Positions 18,598-27,605 of a stretch of 64,000 nucleotides of DNA are shown here, in pieces. The position numbers and the translations under genes were made by a program. The stretch's first letter is position 1; every line of letters begins with the position of its first letter. Below the pieces are notes generated by a model. It saw only the letters and a list, made by a program, of their open reading frames with translations, did no database searches and had not been told where the DNA came from. This DNA comes from Bacteroidales bacterium (GTDB lineage: Bacteria; Bacteroidota; Bacteroidia; Bacteroidales; FEN-979): positions 62,001 through 126,000 of the forward strand of contig JANXZO010000024.1 of the NCBI GenBank assembly GCA_025355465.1, written 5' to 3'.

Positions 18598-19821
18598 ATG
18601 GAGCTGCATCAATTCACATTGCCCAATGGGATCAGGTTAGTGCACCAATGCGTTTCAAGTCCTGTATCGCATTGCGGAATATTTGTAGGTGCCGGTTCTC
18701 GTGATGAAACCGAACGGGAACATGGAATGGCCCATTTCATAGAACACACCATTTTCAAAGGGACACAAAAACGAAATGTCTACCAGGTACTGAATCGCCT
18801 TGAAAACATCGGAGCTGATCTGAATGCCTTTACCACCAAGGAAGATACCTGTATTCATGCCTCCTTTCTTACACAATACTACGAACGGACCCTGGAATTA
18901 TTTCAGGACATCCTCTTTCATTCCACCTTTCCGGAGAAGGAGCTTGCCAAGGAAAAACTGGTGGTGATCGACGAGATCCGAGCATGCCAGGACACCCCTG
19001 CTGAACAGATTTTTGATGATTTTGAGGATCTGTTGTTTGCGGGCCATCCTTTGGGAAAGAACATTCTCGGAACAGCCGCAAGTCTGAAAAAGTTCTCGCA
19101 CGAGGATGTCAAAAGGTTCATTCAGCGTAATTACCAGCCTGACCAGGTAGTAATTGCTTCTGTCGGGAATATTTCTTCCGAAAAACTCCGGAAACTTGTA
19201 ACGAAATACTTCAGTGAAATACCCGGAAGAACCAATACAAACCCAAGGAAGCCATTCACCCCTGGTTTGCCGGTAACCAAATCGACCCGGAAAAAAATCA
19301 GTCAGGTACATTGCCTTCTGGGAACAACCGCCTATCCGTTTACGGATGAACGAAAAATACCGCTGGCGCTACTGAACAACATGCTTGGCGGTCCTGTAAT
19401 GAATTCACGTCTTTCTCTGGCATTGCGCGAACGGAACGGACTTACCTATCATAACGAATCAAACTACAGCACCTTCTCCGACACGGGAATTGTTACCATC
19501 TATTTTGGCACGGAACCTGCGCGGTATGAACCAGCTCTGGCAATTGTTTACCAGGAGCTCAGGCGTATCCGCGAAGAGAAGTTAAGCGGTGCCCGGCTTC
19601 ACACCATTCAAAAGCAACTCACCGGGCAACTTGCGATTGCACGGGAATCAAACCTGTCGTCCATGCTTGCCATTGGCAAAAGCTTTCTCATGCAGGATCG
19701 GTATGAGTCAACAGTCACGATCCAGCAGAAGATAGCCTCAGTTTCATCGGCGCAGTTGCTTGAAATCGCGAACGAAATATTCGCAGTAGAGAACCTTAGT
19801 ATGCTAACCTTCAAAACATAG
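18598..19821 (+). CDS. M16 family zinc metallopeptidase
   Basis: 407 residues. The inverted zinc motif HxxEH is at residues 46-50 (AHFIEHTIFKGT), with the distal glutamate in KLVVIDEIRA about 75 residues later; GGPVMNSRLSLALRERNGL is the C-terminal half-domain arginine/tyrosine motif. Single-unit processing-peptidase size. There is no signal peptide, so it is probably cytoplasmic. It begins 3 bases after mutB and belongs to the same run. Role in this operon unknown; a link to the neighbours cannot be shown. Confidence 0.92.
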   Translation: MELHQFTLPNGIRLVHQCVSSPVSHCGIFVGAGSRDETEREHGMAHFIEHTIFKGTQKRNVYQVLNRLENIGADLNAFTTKEDTCIHASFLTQYYERTLELFQDILFHSTFPEKELAKEKLVVIDEIRACQDTPAEQIFDDFEDLLFAGHPLGKNILGTAASLKKFSHEDVKRFIQRNYQPDQVVIASVGNISSEKLRKLVTKYFSEIPGRTNTNPRKPFTPGLPVTKSTRKKISQVHCLLGTTAYPFTDERKIPLALLNNMLGGPVMNSRLSLALRERNGLTYHNESNYSTFSDTGIVTIYFGTEPARYEPALAIVYQELRRIREEKLSGARLHTIQKQLTGQLAIARESNLSSMLAIGKSFLMQDRYESTVTIQQKIASVSSAQLLEIANEIFAVENLSMLTFKT

Positions 19822-19827
19822 AATAAG

Positions 19828-20463
19828 ATGATATCGGATGCACTATTGGAATATGCTGCAAGCCATTCTTCCCCGGAGTTGCCCATCCTGGAGAAGCTGA
19901 ATCATGAAACCCATCTTTCCCAGGTTTATCCTCAGATGCTTGCAGGTTCGACGCAAGGAACCTTTCTTCGGTTTGTAAGTGAAATGATGAAGCCGGAACG
20001 TGTGCTTGAAATCGGGACTTTTACCGGTTATTCCGCCATTTGCCTGGCTTCGGGGATGCCACCATCCGGAGTTCTTCACACCTTGGAGGTGAATCCGGAA
20101 CAGGAAGAGATCATCCGCAGATACATCTGGGAATCGGGGATGGAGAAGCAGATATTTTTACATCTCGGCGAGGCAAAAACCATCATCCCAACGTTTAATG
20201 AGGTTTGGGACCTGGTGTATATTGATGCAGATAAACCCAATTACCTCGACTACTACAATCTGGTTTTCGATCAGGTGCGGCCGGGTGGATTTATTCTCGC
20301 AGATAATGCATTATGGGATGGGAAAGTGGTAAAAAGCCTTGCTAACCCGGATAGGGACACGCTTGGCATCATACAATTCAACGAATTTGTGCAACGGGAT
20401 GTGCGTGTTGACAACCTTCTGCTCCCGTTCCGTGATGGGATGATGGTGGTGCAGAAACGTTAA
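19828..20463 (+). CDS. O-methyltransferase (class I SAM, COMT-like family 3)
   Basis: 211 residues. MLAGSTQGTFLRFVS precedes the SAM-binding loop VLEIGTFTGYSAICLA; LVYIDADKPNYLDYY carries the metal-binding aspartates, and GGFILADNALWDGKV follows. This is the bivalent-metal dependent catechol/caffeoyl-CoA type. The substrate in bacteria of this kind is unknown. It begins 6 bases after the M16 gene. Its stop codon overlaps that of convergent purE by 4 bases (shared TTAA). Confidence 0.9.
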   Translation: MISDALLEYAASHSSPELPILEKLNHETHLSQVYPQMLAGSTQGTFLRFVSEMMKPERVLEIGTFTGYSAICLASGMPPSGVLHTLEVNPEQEEIIRRYIWESGMEKQIFLHLGEAKTIIPTFNEVWDLVYIDADKPNYLDYYNLVFDQVRPGGFILADNALWDGKVVKSLANPDRDTLGIIQFNEFVQRDVRVDNLLLPFRDGMMVVQKR

Positions 20464-20963
20464 ACCTTAAATTCGTATTTCACGCCAGCCAGCTCTTCGT
20501 TTGCCTTGATCACCTTTTTCTTCAGCTCTTCTTTGAAGATCAACATTTTTTCATGCAACTGATCATCGCCTGTTGCCAAAATCTCAGCAGCCAGGATTGC
20601 CGCATTCTGGGCTCCGTTGATCCCAACCGTTGCCACAGGAATTCCCGGGGGCATCTGCACGATGGCCAGAAGGGAATCAAGTCCGTCGAGTGATGCTTTA
20701 ATGGGGACTCCGATTACCGGCAGCGTTGTCATGGCAGCGATAACGCCAGGCAAATGTGCTGCCATGCCGGCGGCTGCAATGATTACCCGGATGCCACGTT
20801 GCCTTGCTCCCCGGGCAAATTCCTCCACTTTTTCCGGGGTACGGTGGGCCGACAAAGCGTTCATTTCGAATGGGATTTTCATTTCGTTGAGAAACTTAGC
20901 GGCGGCTTCCATAACGGGGAGGTCGGAAGTGCTGCCCATGATGATGCTGACTTTGGGGATCAT
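20460..20963 (-). CDS. purE: N5-carboxyaminoimidazole ribonucleotide mutase
   Basis: 167 residues, class I PurE: GSTSDLPVMEAAAKFL, ALSAHRTPEKV and AAAGMAAHLPGVIAA are the substrate-binding loops. It converts N5-CAIR to CAIR in purine synthesis. No purK is adjacent. The start at 20963 (MIPKVSIIMGSTSD) is well placed. The gene is divergent from hpt, another purine gene, so shared regulation is possible, but no purine riboswitch was recognised. Confidence 0.96.
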   Translation of the reverse strand: MIPKVSIIMGSTSDLPVMEAAAKFLNEMKIPFEMNALSAHRTPEKVEEFARGARQRGIRVIIAAAGMAAHLPGVIAAMTTLPVIGVPIKASLDGLDSLLAIVQMPPGIPVATVGINGAQNAAILAAEILATGDDQLHEKMLIFKEELKKKVIKANEELAGVKYEFKV

Positions 20964-20988
20964 GCGTTTGCTGATTTCTGATTCACAG

Positions 20989-21017
20989 CAAAAGTAGTGA
21001 ATAATTAACTACCTTTG
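20989..21017. promoter_or_regulatory. Divergent -7 elements for purE (-) and hpt (+)
   Basis: On the minus strand TACTTTTG (20996-20989) precedes purE; on the plus strand TACCTTTG (21010-21017) precedes hpt. Both fit TAnnTTTG. The -33 parts are not clear. The two elements are only 13 bases apart, so the promoters would face each other back to back. Confidence 0.4.
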
Positions 21018-21040
21018 CCTAAAGCAAACATCAACAGGGG

Positions 21041-21577
21041 ATGACGAAAGTACAGGTAAAGGATTTAACCTTCGAAAAATCAATTACAAGCGCAGAGATC
21101 GATGACGCTATTTCTGGCATTGCGGGAAGGATCAACAAGGATTATGAAGGTAAAAACCCACTTTTTCTGGCCATTCTCAACGGGGCATTTATTTTTGCAG
21201 CTGATCTGCTGCGCAAGATTACAATCCCTTGTGAAATATCGTTTGTAAAGTACGCATCATATTCCGGAACGCTGACAACCAGCAAGGTAAAGGAGCTCAT
21301 TGGCGTTGGAGAGGAGTTAAAGGGCAGGCATATCATTGTGGTGGAAGATATCGTAGATACTGGAATTACCATGGATAAACTACTCATTGATATCCGTGAA
21401 AAAAATCCGGAAAGTGTGAAATTGGCCTGTTTTTGTTTTAAACCGGAGGCTTTCCAGAAATCGTTCGAAATTGATTACCTTGGACTGACCATTCCGACGG
21501 AATTTATTGTTGGCTATGGACTCGATTACGATGGGTATGGCCGGAACCTGCCTGAGATTTATAAACTGGTGAAGTAA
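21041..21577 (+). CDS. hpt: Hypoxanthine phosphoribosyltransferase
   Basis: 178 residues. The PRPP-binding loop HIIVVEDIVDTGITM is near 97-111, LFLAILNGAFIFAADL is upstream, and FIVGYGLDYDGYGRNLPEI is the C-terminal base-binding part. It salvages hypoxanthine (and perhaps guanine) to the nucleotide. It lies 10 bases before adk on the same strand, forming a nucleotide-metabolism pair. Confidence 0.95.
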   Translation: MTKVQVKDLTFEKSITSAEIDDAISGIAGRINKDYEGKNPLFLAILNGAFIFAADLLRKITIPCEISFVKYASYSGTLTTSKVKELIGVGEELKGRHIIVVEDIVDTGITMDKLLIDIREKNPESVKLACFCFKPEAFQKSFEIDYLGLTIPTEFIVGYGLDYDGYGRNLPEIYKLVK

Positions 21578-21587
21578 TACCGCGATT

Positions 21588-22154
21588 ATGTTCAATCTGA
21601 TTTTGTTCGGTCCGCCGGGGGCAGGAAAGGGAACCCAGGCAGTAAAAATCGCCAAAGAGTACAATTGGAAGCATATTTCGACCGGAGACATCCTGCGGGC
21701 TGAGGTCAGCGGATACACCCCGCTTGGCCTAAAGGTCAAAGCCATGATGGAAGCCGGTCACCTTGTGCCAGATGAACTGCTTATCGAAATCATGGAATCC
21801 GTTTTTCTGAAGCACCAAAATGCCGACGGATTCGTACTGGATGGTTTTCCTCGTACCCTGAACCAGGCAGAGGAATTAGACAGGATGCTATTAAAAATTG
21901 GCCAGAAAGTTGACCTTGTCCTGGCACTTGAAGTTGAGGTTGATGAACTTGCTGCAAGGCTTGTGAACAGGGCCCTTGAGCAGGGAAGGAAGGATGACAC
22001 CGAAGAGGTAATAAAGCACCGCCTGGTGCAATACCTTCATCATACAAAGCCCCTGGTTGATTACTACAAGGAGAAGGGCACTTACCGGGAGGTTTACGGA
22101 GTGGGTACCATCGATAATATTTTCAACCAGCTTTGCTCTGTCATCAAATCCTGA
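21588..22154 (+). CDS. adk: Adenylate kinase, short form
   Basis: 188 residues. The P-loop [10 protein letters not shown] is at 8-17, [10 protein letters not shown] is the AMP-binding part, and [15 protein letters not shown] is typical. The LID is short ([17 protein letters not shown]) and lacks the zinc-finger insertion of long forms. It catalyses ATP + AMP to 2 ADP. The obgE start follows after a 46-base spacer filled with tandem 8-mers. Confidence 0.96.
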   Translation: MFNLILFGPPGAGKGTQAVKIAKEYNWKHISTGDILRAEVSGYTPLGLKVKAMMEAGHLVPDELLIEIMESVFLKHQNADGFVLDGFPRTLNQAEELDRMLLKIGQKVDLVLALEVEVDELAARLVNRALEQGRKDDTEEVIKHRLVQYLHHTKPLVDYYKEKGTYREVYGVGTIDNIFNQLCSVIKS

Positions 22155-22161
22155 CAAACCC

Positions 22162-22201
22162 ATTTCGCTATTTCACCATTTCGCTATTTCACTATTTCAC
22201 A
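22162..22201 (+). repeat. Tandem 8-mer tract (ATTTCRCY type) before obgE
   Basis: Five consecutive units with an 8-base period: ATTTCGCT (22162), ATTTCACC (22170), ATTTCGCT (22178), ATTTCACT (22186) and ATTTCACA (22194), the last base being the A of the obgE ATG. Similar tracts occur at 33175-33198 and 54130-54153. Confidence 0.85.
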
Positions 22202-23217
22202 TGTCCGATTCAAATTTTGTAGATTACGTCAAAATATTTTGTGCTTCCGGTAACGGGGGGGCTGGATCAAGACATTTTTTACGTACCCGGACAAATGCTC
22301 ATGGCGGTCCCGACGGAGGTGACGGAGGCAGGGGAGGCCATGTTATCTTACAGGGAAACAGTCAGCTGTGGACACTTCTTCATCTGAAATTTACGAAGCA
22401 CCTGCGGGCCGAGCATGGAGAATGTGGATCGAAACAGTTGATGCACGGAGCCAATGGAAAGGATATCATCATTGAAGTACCATTGGGTACGATTGCCCGG
22501 GATGCTGAAACCGGAGAATTTGAATGCGAAATTACCGAAGATGGACAAACTCATGTGATCGTGCCGGGTGGACGAGGCGGCCTCGGGAATGACCATTTTA
22601 AAACACCAACACGACAGGCACCCAAATTTGCTCAGCCGGGGGAGCCCGGCATTGAAAGCTGGAAGATCCTCGAACTCAAAATGCTGGCCGACGTAGGTCT
22701 TGTTGGCTTTCCGAATGCCGGCAAATCAACACTGCTTTCTGTTATCTCAGCTGCCAAACCCCAAATTGCCGATTACCCGTTTACTACGCTTGTTCCAAAC
22801 CTTGGGATCGTAAAATATCATGACCAGCGTTCGTTTGTAATGGCCGACATCCCCGGTATCATTGAGGGAGCACATGAAGGCAAGGGATTGGGATTCAGGT
22901 TTCTTCGCCACATTGAACGCAACTCGATCCTGCTCTTTATGGTGCCTGCAGACAGTAAGGATATCAGGAAAGAGTACCAGATACTTCTCCGTGAACTGGA
23001 ACAGTATAACCCGGAATTACTGGATAAAACACGTGTGCTTGCCATCAGTAAATGCGACCTGGCAGATCAGGAGATTACGGATGAACTGAAGAAGGACCTG
23101 CCAGAAATTCCCTGCATTTTTATTTCATCCCATAAAAAAACCGGCCTCGATAAATTAAAGGAGATCCTCTGGGATGAATTGAACAAACAGTCGGCGGACC
23201 AAACGCCCGAAGCATAA
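22201..23217 (+). CDS. obgE: Obg family GTPase
   Basis: 338 residues. The glycine-rich Obg domain is at 1-160 ([28 protein letters not shown]). The G domain starts with [12 protein letters not shown] (G1), then [16 protein letters not shown] (G3 and switch) and ISKCDLAD (G4). It acts in large-subunit ribosome assembly and stress control. The ATG at 22201 matches the family start ([12 protein letters not shown]); an upstream in-frame start at 22057 lies inside adk and was not used. The C-terminal OCT extension of some Obg proteins is absent. Confidence 0.96.
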   Translation: MSDSNFVDYVKIFCASGNGGAGSRHFLRTRTNAHGGPDGGDGGRGGHVILQGNSQLWTLLHLKFTKHLRAEHGECGSKQLMHGANGKDIIIEVPLGTIARDAETGEFECEITEDGQTHVIVPGGRGGLGNDHFKTPTRQAPKFAQPGEPGIESWKILELKMLADVGLVGFPNAGKSTLLSVISAAKPQIADYPFTTLVPNLGIVKYHDQRSFVMADIPGIIEGAHEGKGLGFRFLRHIERNSILLFMVPADSKDIRKEYQILLRELEQYNPELLDKTRVLAISKCDLADQEITDELKKDLPEIPCIFISSHKKTGLDKLKEILWDELNKQSADQTPEA

Positions 23218-23237
23218 TACAAAACCCCTGTAAACCC

Positions 23238-23810
23238 GTGATAGAATACCTCATGCATATTGATCAGCGTGTCTTACTTTTCCTGAACGGATTGCATTGG
23301 GACTTCCTGGACCCTTTAATGTACGCAGCAACCAGGATGCTGATTTGGTTGCCATTATTTGTTCTTCTGCTTTACCTTACCATCCGCACCTACCGTTGGA
23401 AATCGGTAACGGTTATTCTGACGCTTGCATTAACCATCACGCTGTCTGATCAGGGTTCAAACATAGCAAAAGCTTCCTTCCACCGATTGCGACCCAGCAA
23501 TGATCCAACACTGGCCGAAAAGGTTCATATTGTAAATGGTTACCGGGGTGGACAGTTAGGGTTTTATTCAGCACATGCCTCCAACTGTATGGCCGTTGCC
23601 ATTTTCCTAATCCTCCTGCTGAAAAGCAGTTACTGCTGGCTCCCCGCGGTTATGTTGCCCTGGGCCCTCCTGATGGCATACACCAGGATTTACCTCGGTG
23701 TGCATTACCCGGGAGATATTCTGGCCGGTCTGTTTGCCGGTGGAATCATCGGCTGGATCGGAGCGCAGATTTGCGGTTACCTCCTTAGTTTTCAAACACA
23801 GAAAAGATAA
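23238..23810 (+). CDS. PAP2-family phosphatase
   Basis: 190 residues, integral membrane, with about five hydrophobic segments. The three acid-phosphatase motifs are visible: KASFHRLRPS, YSAHASN (SxHA variant of PSGH), and RIYLGVHYPGDIL with the catalytic histidine. It probably dephosphorylates lipid phosphates such as undecaprenyl pyrophosphate or phosphatidylglycerol phosphate. The GTG at 23238 (VIEYLMHIDQ) is chosen because homologues begin with MIE.LL.ID; an ATG at 23253 would cut this. It is 20 bases after obgE. Confidence 0.88.
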   Translation: MIEYLMHIDQRVLLFLNGLHWDFLDPLMYAATRMLIWLPLFVLLLYLTIRTYRWKSVTVILTLALTITLSDQGSNIAKASFHRLRPSNDPTLAEKVHIVNGYRGGQLGFYSAHASNCMAVAIFLILLLKSSYCWLPAVMLPWALLMAYTRIYLGVHYPGDILAGLFAGGIIGWIGAQICGYLLSFQTQKR

Positions 23811-23833
23811 CCCGCAATTCCCGGGCATTTGCA

Positions 23834-24406
23834 TCATTTCATTTTATAGATGATACCGATGTTGGCGTAGGTAGAATTATAACCAAACTCAGCGTTTACC
23901 CCAAAGTTCCTGTTAAAGAAATAGGAAGCACCGAAAAATATTCCAACGTAAGGATAAACCGGAAAATAGTCCGAATAACCGGGATTGTCGGCATGAGAAT
24001 AGGCGGTGAATCCAATTCCCAGGGGAATGCCACCGTAAGTATCTAAACCGCGTACATTCCAGCCATAGTGATAAGCACTTCTTGCTCCAAAGATAAAGTT
24101 CATCCAGGCTTCGCGGTAATCGTTCTCATAACGGTGACCAAAGAAGGAAAATGTTGCTTCAGCGCCCAGGGTAATTACTCCGGGACCCACCTGCCACATG
24201 CCCTTTTCAAAAGTAAATTTAAGGGCAGGACCGAAACCGTCGCCGTTGCCCCAAACAGGGGTTCCCGGACCGATGCTCAGTCCGATGGTCATATCGTCAA
24301 CACTCATGGGATCCATCGGACCTTTATTTTGTGCACTGATTTTATTTCCGGAAAGGATGCCTGTCAGCAAGGTGACAAGGCATACAACAATGATTTTTTT
24401 CATCAT
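23834..24406 (-). CDS. Predicted outer-membrane beta-barrel protein, unknown function
   Basis: 190 residues, signal peptide to about residue 26 (LSGNKISAQ). The rest alternates aromatic and small residues in strand-like stretches (PYVGIFFGASYFFNRNFGVN) and ends NIGIIYKMK, consistent with a small barrel. Not assigned to a named family. It lies downstream of ndh on the minus strand, 117 bases away, so it may be expressed independently. Confidence 0.7.
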   Translation of the reverse strand: MMKKIIVVCLVTLLTGILSGNKISAQNKGPMDPMSVDDMTIGLSIGPGTPVWGNGDGFGPALKFTFEKGMWQVGPGVITLGAEATFSFFGHRYENDYREAWMNFIFGARSAYHYGWNVRGLDTYGGIPLGIGFTAYSHADNPGYSDYFPVYPYVGIFFGASYFFNRNFGVNAEFGYNSTYANIGIIYKMK

Positions 24407-24523
24407 TTGAGATTTTCAGTTATTGTAGTTTTAAACGGGCTTCACCCGGGATTATTGCAAAAAATTACAATAGCTTCATGGCAGAACCGGGTCCTGGCAA
24501 TACAATATGCTGGTAATGAAAAC

Positions 24524-25801
24524 TCAGTGGATCTCCGGATATGGTTTATTTTTACAGGAGGGACGTGAGATGATCCTGTAGGAAAAAGCGTAGGTGAAAT
24601 AGTTCCACATCCAGTCGGAGAGGGCGTTGAGTCGGTTACGGAACCCAGTGATCCGCAGCAGGTGAAGCCCCATCCACAGGAACCAGGCAATGAACCCCTG
24701 GGTTTTCAGGAATGGAAGGTCTGCTACGGCTTTGTGACGACCCACTGTGGCCAGGGATCCGAGGTCGAGGTAACGGAATTTTTGCGGGGATTCATTCCTG
24801 AGCAGACGAAGTAGATTCTTCGCCACATTTGTCCCTTGCTGCATCGCCGGAAACGCAAGCATCGGATGGCCTTTCGGCATCTCCGGGGTGATCATGGCGG
24901 CCACATCCCCAATGGCATATATGTTTTCAAGACCTGAAACCTTATTGTATTCGTCAACAAGGATTCGTCCATACCGGGTTGAATCATCGGGGATGCCCGG
25001 AATAAGACTTCCTTTTACGCCTGCCGACCAGATGAAGAAGGCAGATCTGAGAATTGTCTGGTCTGTGAGGGTAACATTTACACCATCGTAATTTTTCACG
25101 GTAGTTGAGAGCCAGACCTTGACTCCCATGCTTGTCAGAAATTCAGCGGCTTTTGCAGAAGCCCCGTCCGACATCGCCGGCAGGAGCCGGTTTCCAGCTT
25201 CAATTAGGTGGATATTCATCAATGAAGGATCAATTTCAGGATAATCCTTCGGGATAATATGTTTTTTGAATTCTGCCAGGGCACCCGCCAGTTCGACGCC
25301 GGTAGCTCCGCCCCCGATAATGACAAAGTTGAGGATGATCTTCTTCTCCTCCGGCTGTTCAAACTCAGTGGCGATCTCAAACTGTTCAAGCAGGGTATTC
25401 CTTATGGTGAGCGCGTCATCCAGCGATTTCATGACAAGGCTGTGGCGGGCCATCATTTCGTTATTGAAGAAATTGGTTTCCGATCCGGTGGCGATTACCA
25501 GGTGATCGAACATGAAAGTTCCGATATCGGTTTCCACCGTATTGCCTTCCGTGTTGATCTTCTGAACCTCGGCCAGGTGAAAGGTAAAATTTTTATATCC
25601 CTTAAACATTCGCCTGAACGGTGAGGCAATAGAAGAAGCAGATAATCCGCAGGTAGCAACCTGGTAAAGCAGTGGCTGAAAATTATGATGATTGTGACGA
25701 TCAACCAGGATAACATCAACAGGTTTGTTCTTCAGTTTCTGGATCAGCATGATGCCGCCAAAGCCGCCACCGATGACGATTACCCTGGGCCGGATTTTCA
25801 T
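24524..25801 (-). CDS. ndh: Type II NADH dehydrogenase (NAD(P)/FAD-dependent oxidoreductase)
   Basis: 425 residues. The FAD-binding [10 protein letters not shown] is at 7-16, [15 protein letters not shown] is characteristic of NDH-2, [18 protein letters not shown] near 165 binds NAD(H), and YAIGDVAAM closes the FAD site. The C-terminal part ([12 protein letters not shown]) is hydrophobic and amphipathic, fitting peripheral attachment to the inner membrane. It passes electrons from NADH to quinone without pumping protons. Its start overlaps the end of the DnaJ-like gene by 4 bases (ATGA). Confidence 0.9.
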   Translation of the reverse strand: MKIRPRVIVIGGGFGGIMLIQKLKNKPVDVILVDRHNHHNFQPLLYQVATCGLSASSIASPFRRMFKGYKNFTFHLAEVQKINTEGNTVETDIGTFMFDHLVIATGSETNFFNNEMMARHSLVMKSLDDALTIRNTLLEQFEIATEFEQPEEKKIILNFVIIGGGATGVELAGALAEFKKHIIPKDYPEIDPSLMNIHLIEAGNRLLPAMSDGASAKAAEFLTSMGVKVWLSTTVKNYDGVNVTLTDQTILRSAFFIWSAGVKGSLIPGIPDDSTRYGRILVDEYNKVSGLENIYAIGDVAAMITPEMPKGHPMLAFPAMQQGTNVAKNLLRLLRNESPQKFRYLDLGSLATVGRHKAVADLPFLKTQGFIAWFLWMGLHLLRITGFRNRLNALSDWMWNYFTYAFSYRIISRPSCKNKPYPEIH

Positions 25802-26712
25802 GGCCTGAGTGAGGCTAATTTTGCGAAAAGCTCCTTTTCAGCCAGCGTAAGACGGGTGGGAATATCAACGATTATTTTCACGTAAAGCGCTCCGGGCTCG
25901 ACCTTTTTCTGGTAGACAGGCATTCCCAGACCTTTGAGCCTTAGTGTTTTTCCCGTTTGGGTCTCGGCAGGAATTTTAATATTGAAGTTTCCTTTCAGGG
26001 TATTGATGGTGAGTTCTCCGCCCAGTACTGCGGTGTAAAGGGGAACGTGCACATCACAATAAAGGTCGTTGTTCTGACGGTCGAAGCGGTCATCCGGATC
26101 CACCGCAACATGAAGGTAAAGGTGCCCGCTTTCACCTCCGCGTCGTCCGGTTCCGCCTTTACCCTTTACCCGCAGAACCTGCTCATCCTGCACGCCGGGG
26201 GGAATGGTGATCTTTATTTTCTCCTCCCCGAGTGAGATCATCCGTTCAACCCCATGAAATGCCTCCTCGAGGGAGATCGCAATGGTTGCTTCATAATCCT
26301 GTCCTTTCTGCGGCGAATTTTCCGTGCGTCTGCCACGTCCACCACCACCGAAGAAGGAGTTGAAGAAGTCGGAAAAATCGCCGCCCATATCCTCTTCGCT
26401 GTAAGTTCTGGATTGCCGCCCCCGGCCTCCCTGCTGCTGCGCCCATTGCGAAAAATCAGCACCACCCTGCGGTCCCGACTGTTCGTATTGCTTCCAGTTT
26501 GACCCTAACCGGTCATATTTTTTGCGTTTTGACGGATCACTCAGAACCTCATAGGCTTCACCGAGGTCCTTAAAACGGTCCTCTGCCTGCTTGTTTCCCT
26601 GGTTTTTATCCGGATGGTATTTTATTGCAAGCTTTCTGTATTGTTTTTTTATCTCCTCCTGCGTTGCATCTTTGGCAACACCCAGTACACTATAATAATC
26701 TTTGTATTCCAT
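25798..26712 (-). CDS. cbpA: DnaJ-like cochaperone without zinc finger (CbpA type)
   Basis: 304 residues. The J domain (1-70) has the HPD motif at 33-35. A Gly/Phe/Gln-rich linker follows ([23 protein letters not shown]), then directly the C-terminal substrate-binding domain; the CxxCxGxG zinc repeats of DnaJ are absent, as in CbpA/DjlA-like type II proteins. It should stimulate DnaK, which is encoded 28 kb away in this window. The overlap with ndh suggests coupling. Confidence 0.88.
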   Translation of the reverse strand: MEYKDYYSVLGVAKDATQEEIKKQYRKLAIKYHPDKNQGNKQAEDRFKDLGEAYEVLSDPSKRKKYDRLGSNWKQYEQSGPQGGADFSQWAQQQGGRGRQSRTYSEEDMGGDFSDFFNSFFGGGGRGRRTENSPQKGQDYEATIAISLEEAFHGVERMISLGEEKIKITIPPGVQDEQVLRVKGKGGTGRRGGESGHLYLHVAVDPDDRFDRQNNDLYCDVHVPLYTAVLGGELTINTLKGNFNIKIPAETQTGKTLRLKGLGMPVYQKKVEPGALYVKIIVDIPTRLTLAEKELFAKLASLRP

Positions 26713-26765
26713 ATGATTTTTTATCCCCGCTTGGCGGTTTATTTAACATTGTTGTCAACGCCCGA

Positions 26766-26796
26766 TTGTAAATTTACGAAATCCTGCCTATTTTTG
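26766..26796 (+). promoter_or_regulatory. Promoter of ppnP (Bacteroidota -33/-7)
   Basis: TTG at 26766-26768 and TATTTTTG at 26789-26796 (TAnnTTTG) are separated by 20 bases, as expected for the main Bacteroidota sigma factor. Transcription would start near 26803, a few bases before the ATG at 26811, giving an almost leaderless message. Confidence 0.6.
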
Positions 26797-26810
26797 CCAA
26801 AAACAATTCC

Positions 26811-27092
26811 ATGTTCAAAACAAACGAATACTTCGACGGCAAAGTAAAATCTATGGCCTTCACTACACCCGACGGTCCAGCCACGCTTGGTGTTATGGCC
26901 CCCGGCGAATATGAATTCGGTACTTCAACTGTTGAATACATGACCGTAGTGTACGGCCATATGACAGTTCTGTTGCCAGGAGAGACCGAATGGGAGCATT
27001 TTGAGTCGTTCGATACCTTTATGGTCGAGAAGGATGCTAAATTCAGGTTGAAAATTGAACAGGATTCCGCATACGTTTGTCTTTATAAGTGA
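26811..27092 (+). CDS. ppnP: Pyrimidine/purine nucleoside phosphorylase
   Basis: 93 residues, full length for the PpnP (YaiE, DUF1255) cupin family. KSMAFTTPDGPATLGVMAPG, EYEFGTSTVEYM and PGETEWEHFESFDTFMV are family hallmarks. It splits nucleosides with phosphate into base and ribose-1-phosphate. It is monocistronic, between the divergent cbpA and the convergent flavoprotein gene. Confidence 0.93.
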   Translation: MFKTNEYFDGKVKSMAFTTPDGPATLGVMAPGEYEFGTSTVEYMTVVYGHMTVLLPGETEWEHFESFDTFMVEKDAKFRLKIEQDSAYVCLYK

Positions 27093-27130
27093 GGGGTGAA
27101 AGGCAGCAATGAGCTGTTGACCGGAGGTTC

Positions 27131-27592
27131 TCAATATCCGTATGCCCTGCCTTCGAACCGTGCCACCTTTATGCGCAAAACGCTGACCTCTCGAATGGAA
27201 GGATGATTGTATGTGAATTCCCGGTTGGTATATTGTGCCATGACAACGTTCATGCCCTTCATCTTTTCGACAGGGTCTTCCACAAATTCGACCGTGCCGT
27301 AGCAGAGAACCGAGCGATATTTCATGCTCCATGAGCAGGCCACCTGTTCGCTCTGGTAACGCAGCTCCTGATCGATGCTGAAGTTGATGCAGACGGCAGG
27401 ATTATTCCTCAGAATCCCGATTTTTTTTCCTTCTGCAGCACCATGAATGTAGATGGTGTCATCAATGAAGCCGAAATTCATCGGGATCACATAAGGTTTA
27501 TTTTCAGCATCGACCATTGCGACATGGCACCACTGGCAACGGCGGAGAACGTCGAGAATGTCTTGTTTTGAAGTAATGGGGCGGTTGCGCAT
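27131..27592 (-). CDS. Pyridoxamine 5'-phosphate oxidase-like FMN protein (NimA-like)
   Basis: 153 residues with a split-barrel flavin fold: WCHVAMVDAENKPYVIPMNF at the N-terminus, IYIHGAAEGKKIGILRNNP, then CFSxEY-like sequence around YRSVLCYGTVEFVED. This layout is that of the NimA/YwrO-like group of FMN or F420-type reductases; some relatives reduce 5-nitroimidazoles. Native function unknown. It is 13 bases downstream of radA on the minus strand. Confidence 0.82.
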   Translation of the reverse strand: MRNRPITSKQDILDVLRRCQWCHVAMVDAENKPYVIPMNFGFIDDTIYIHGAAEGKKIGILRNNPAVCINFSIDQELRYQSEQVACSWSMKYRSVLCYGTVEFVEDPVEKMKGMNVVMAQYTNREFTYNHPSIREVSVLRIKVARFEGRAYGY

Positions 27593-27605
27593 GGATTAGT
27601 TTTCG

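Noticed and set aside
20460-20463. Four-base overlap of the convergent O-methyltransferase and purE stop codons
   Set aside because: A shared TTAA gives both stop codons; it is a compact arrangement without further meaning.
24440-24470. Weak GC hairpin between ndh and the barrel gene as a terminator
   Set aside because: The stem (CGGG/CCCG) is 4 pairs with a short T run; could be chance.
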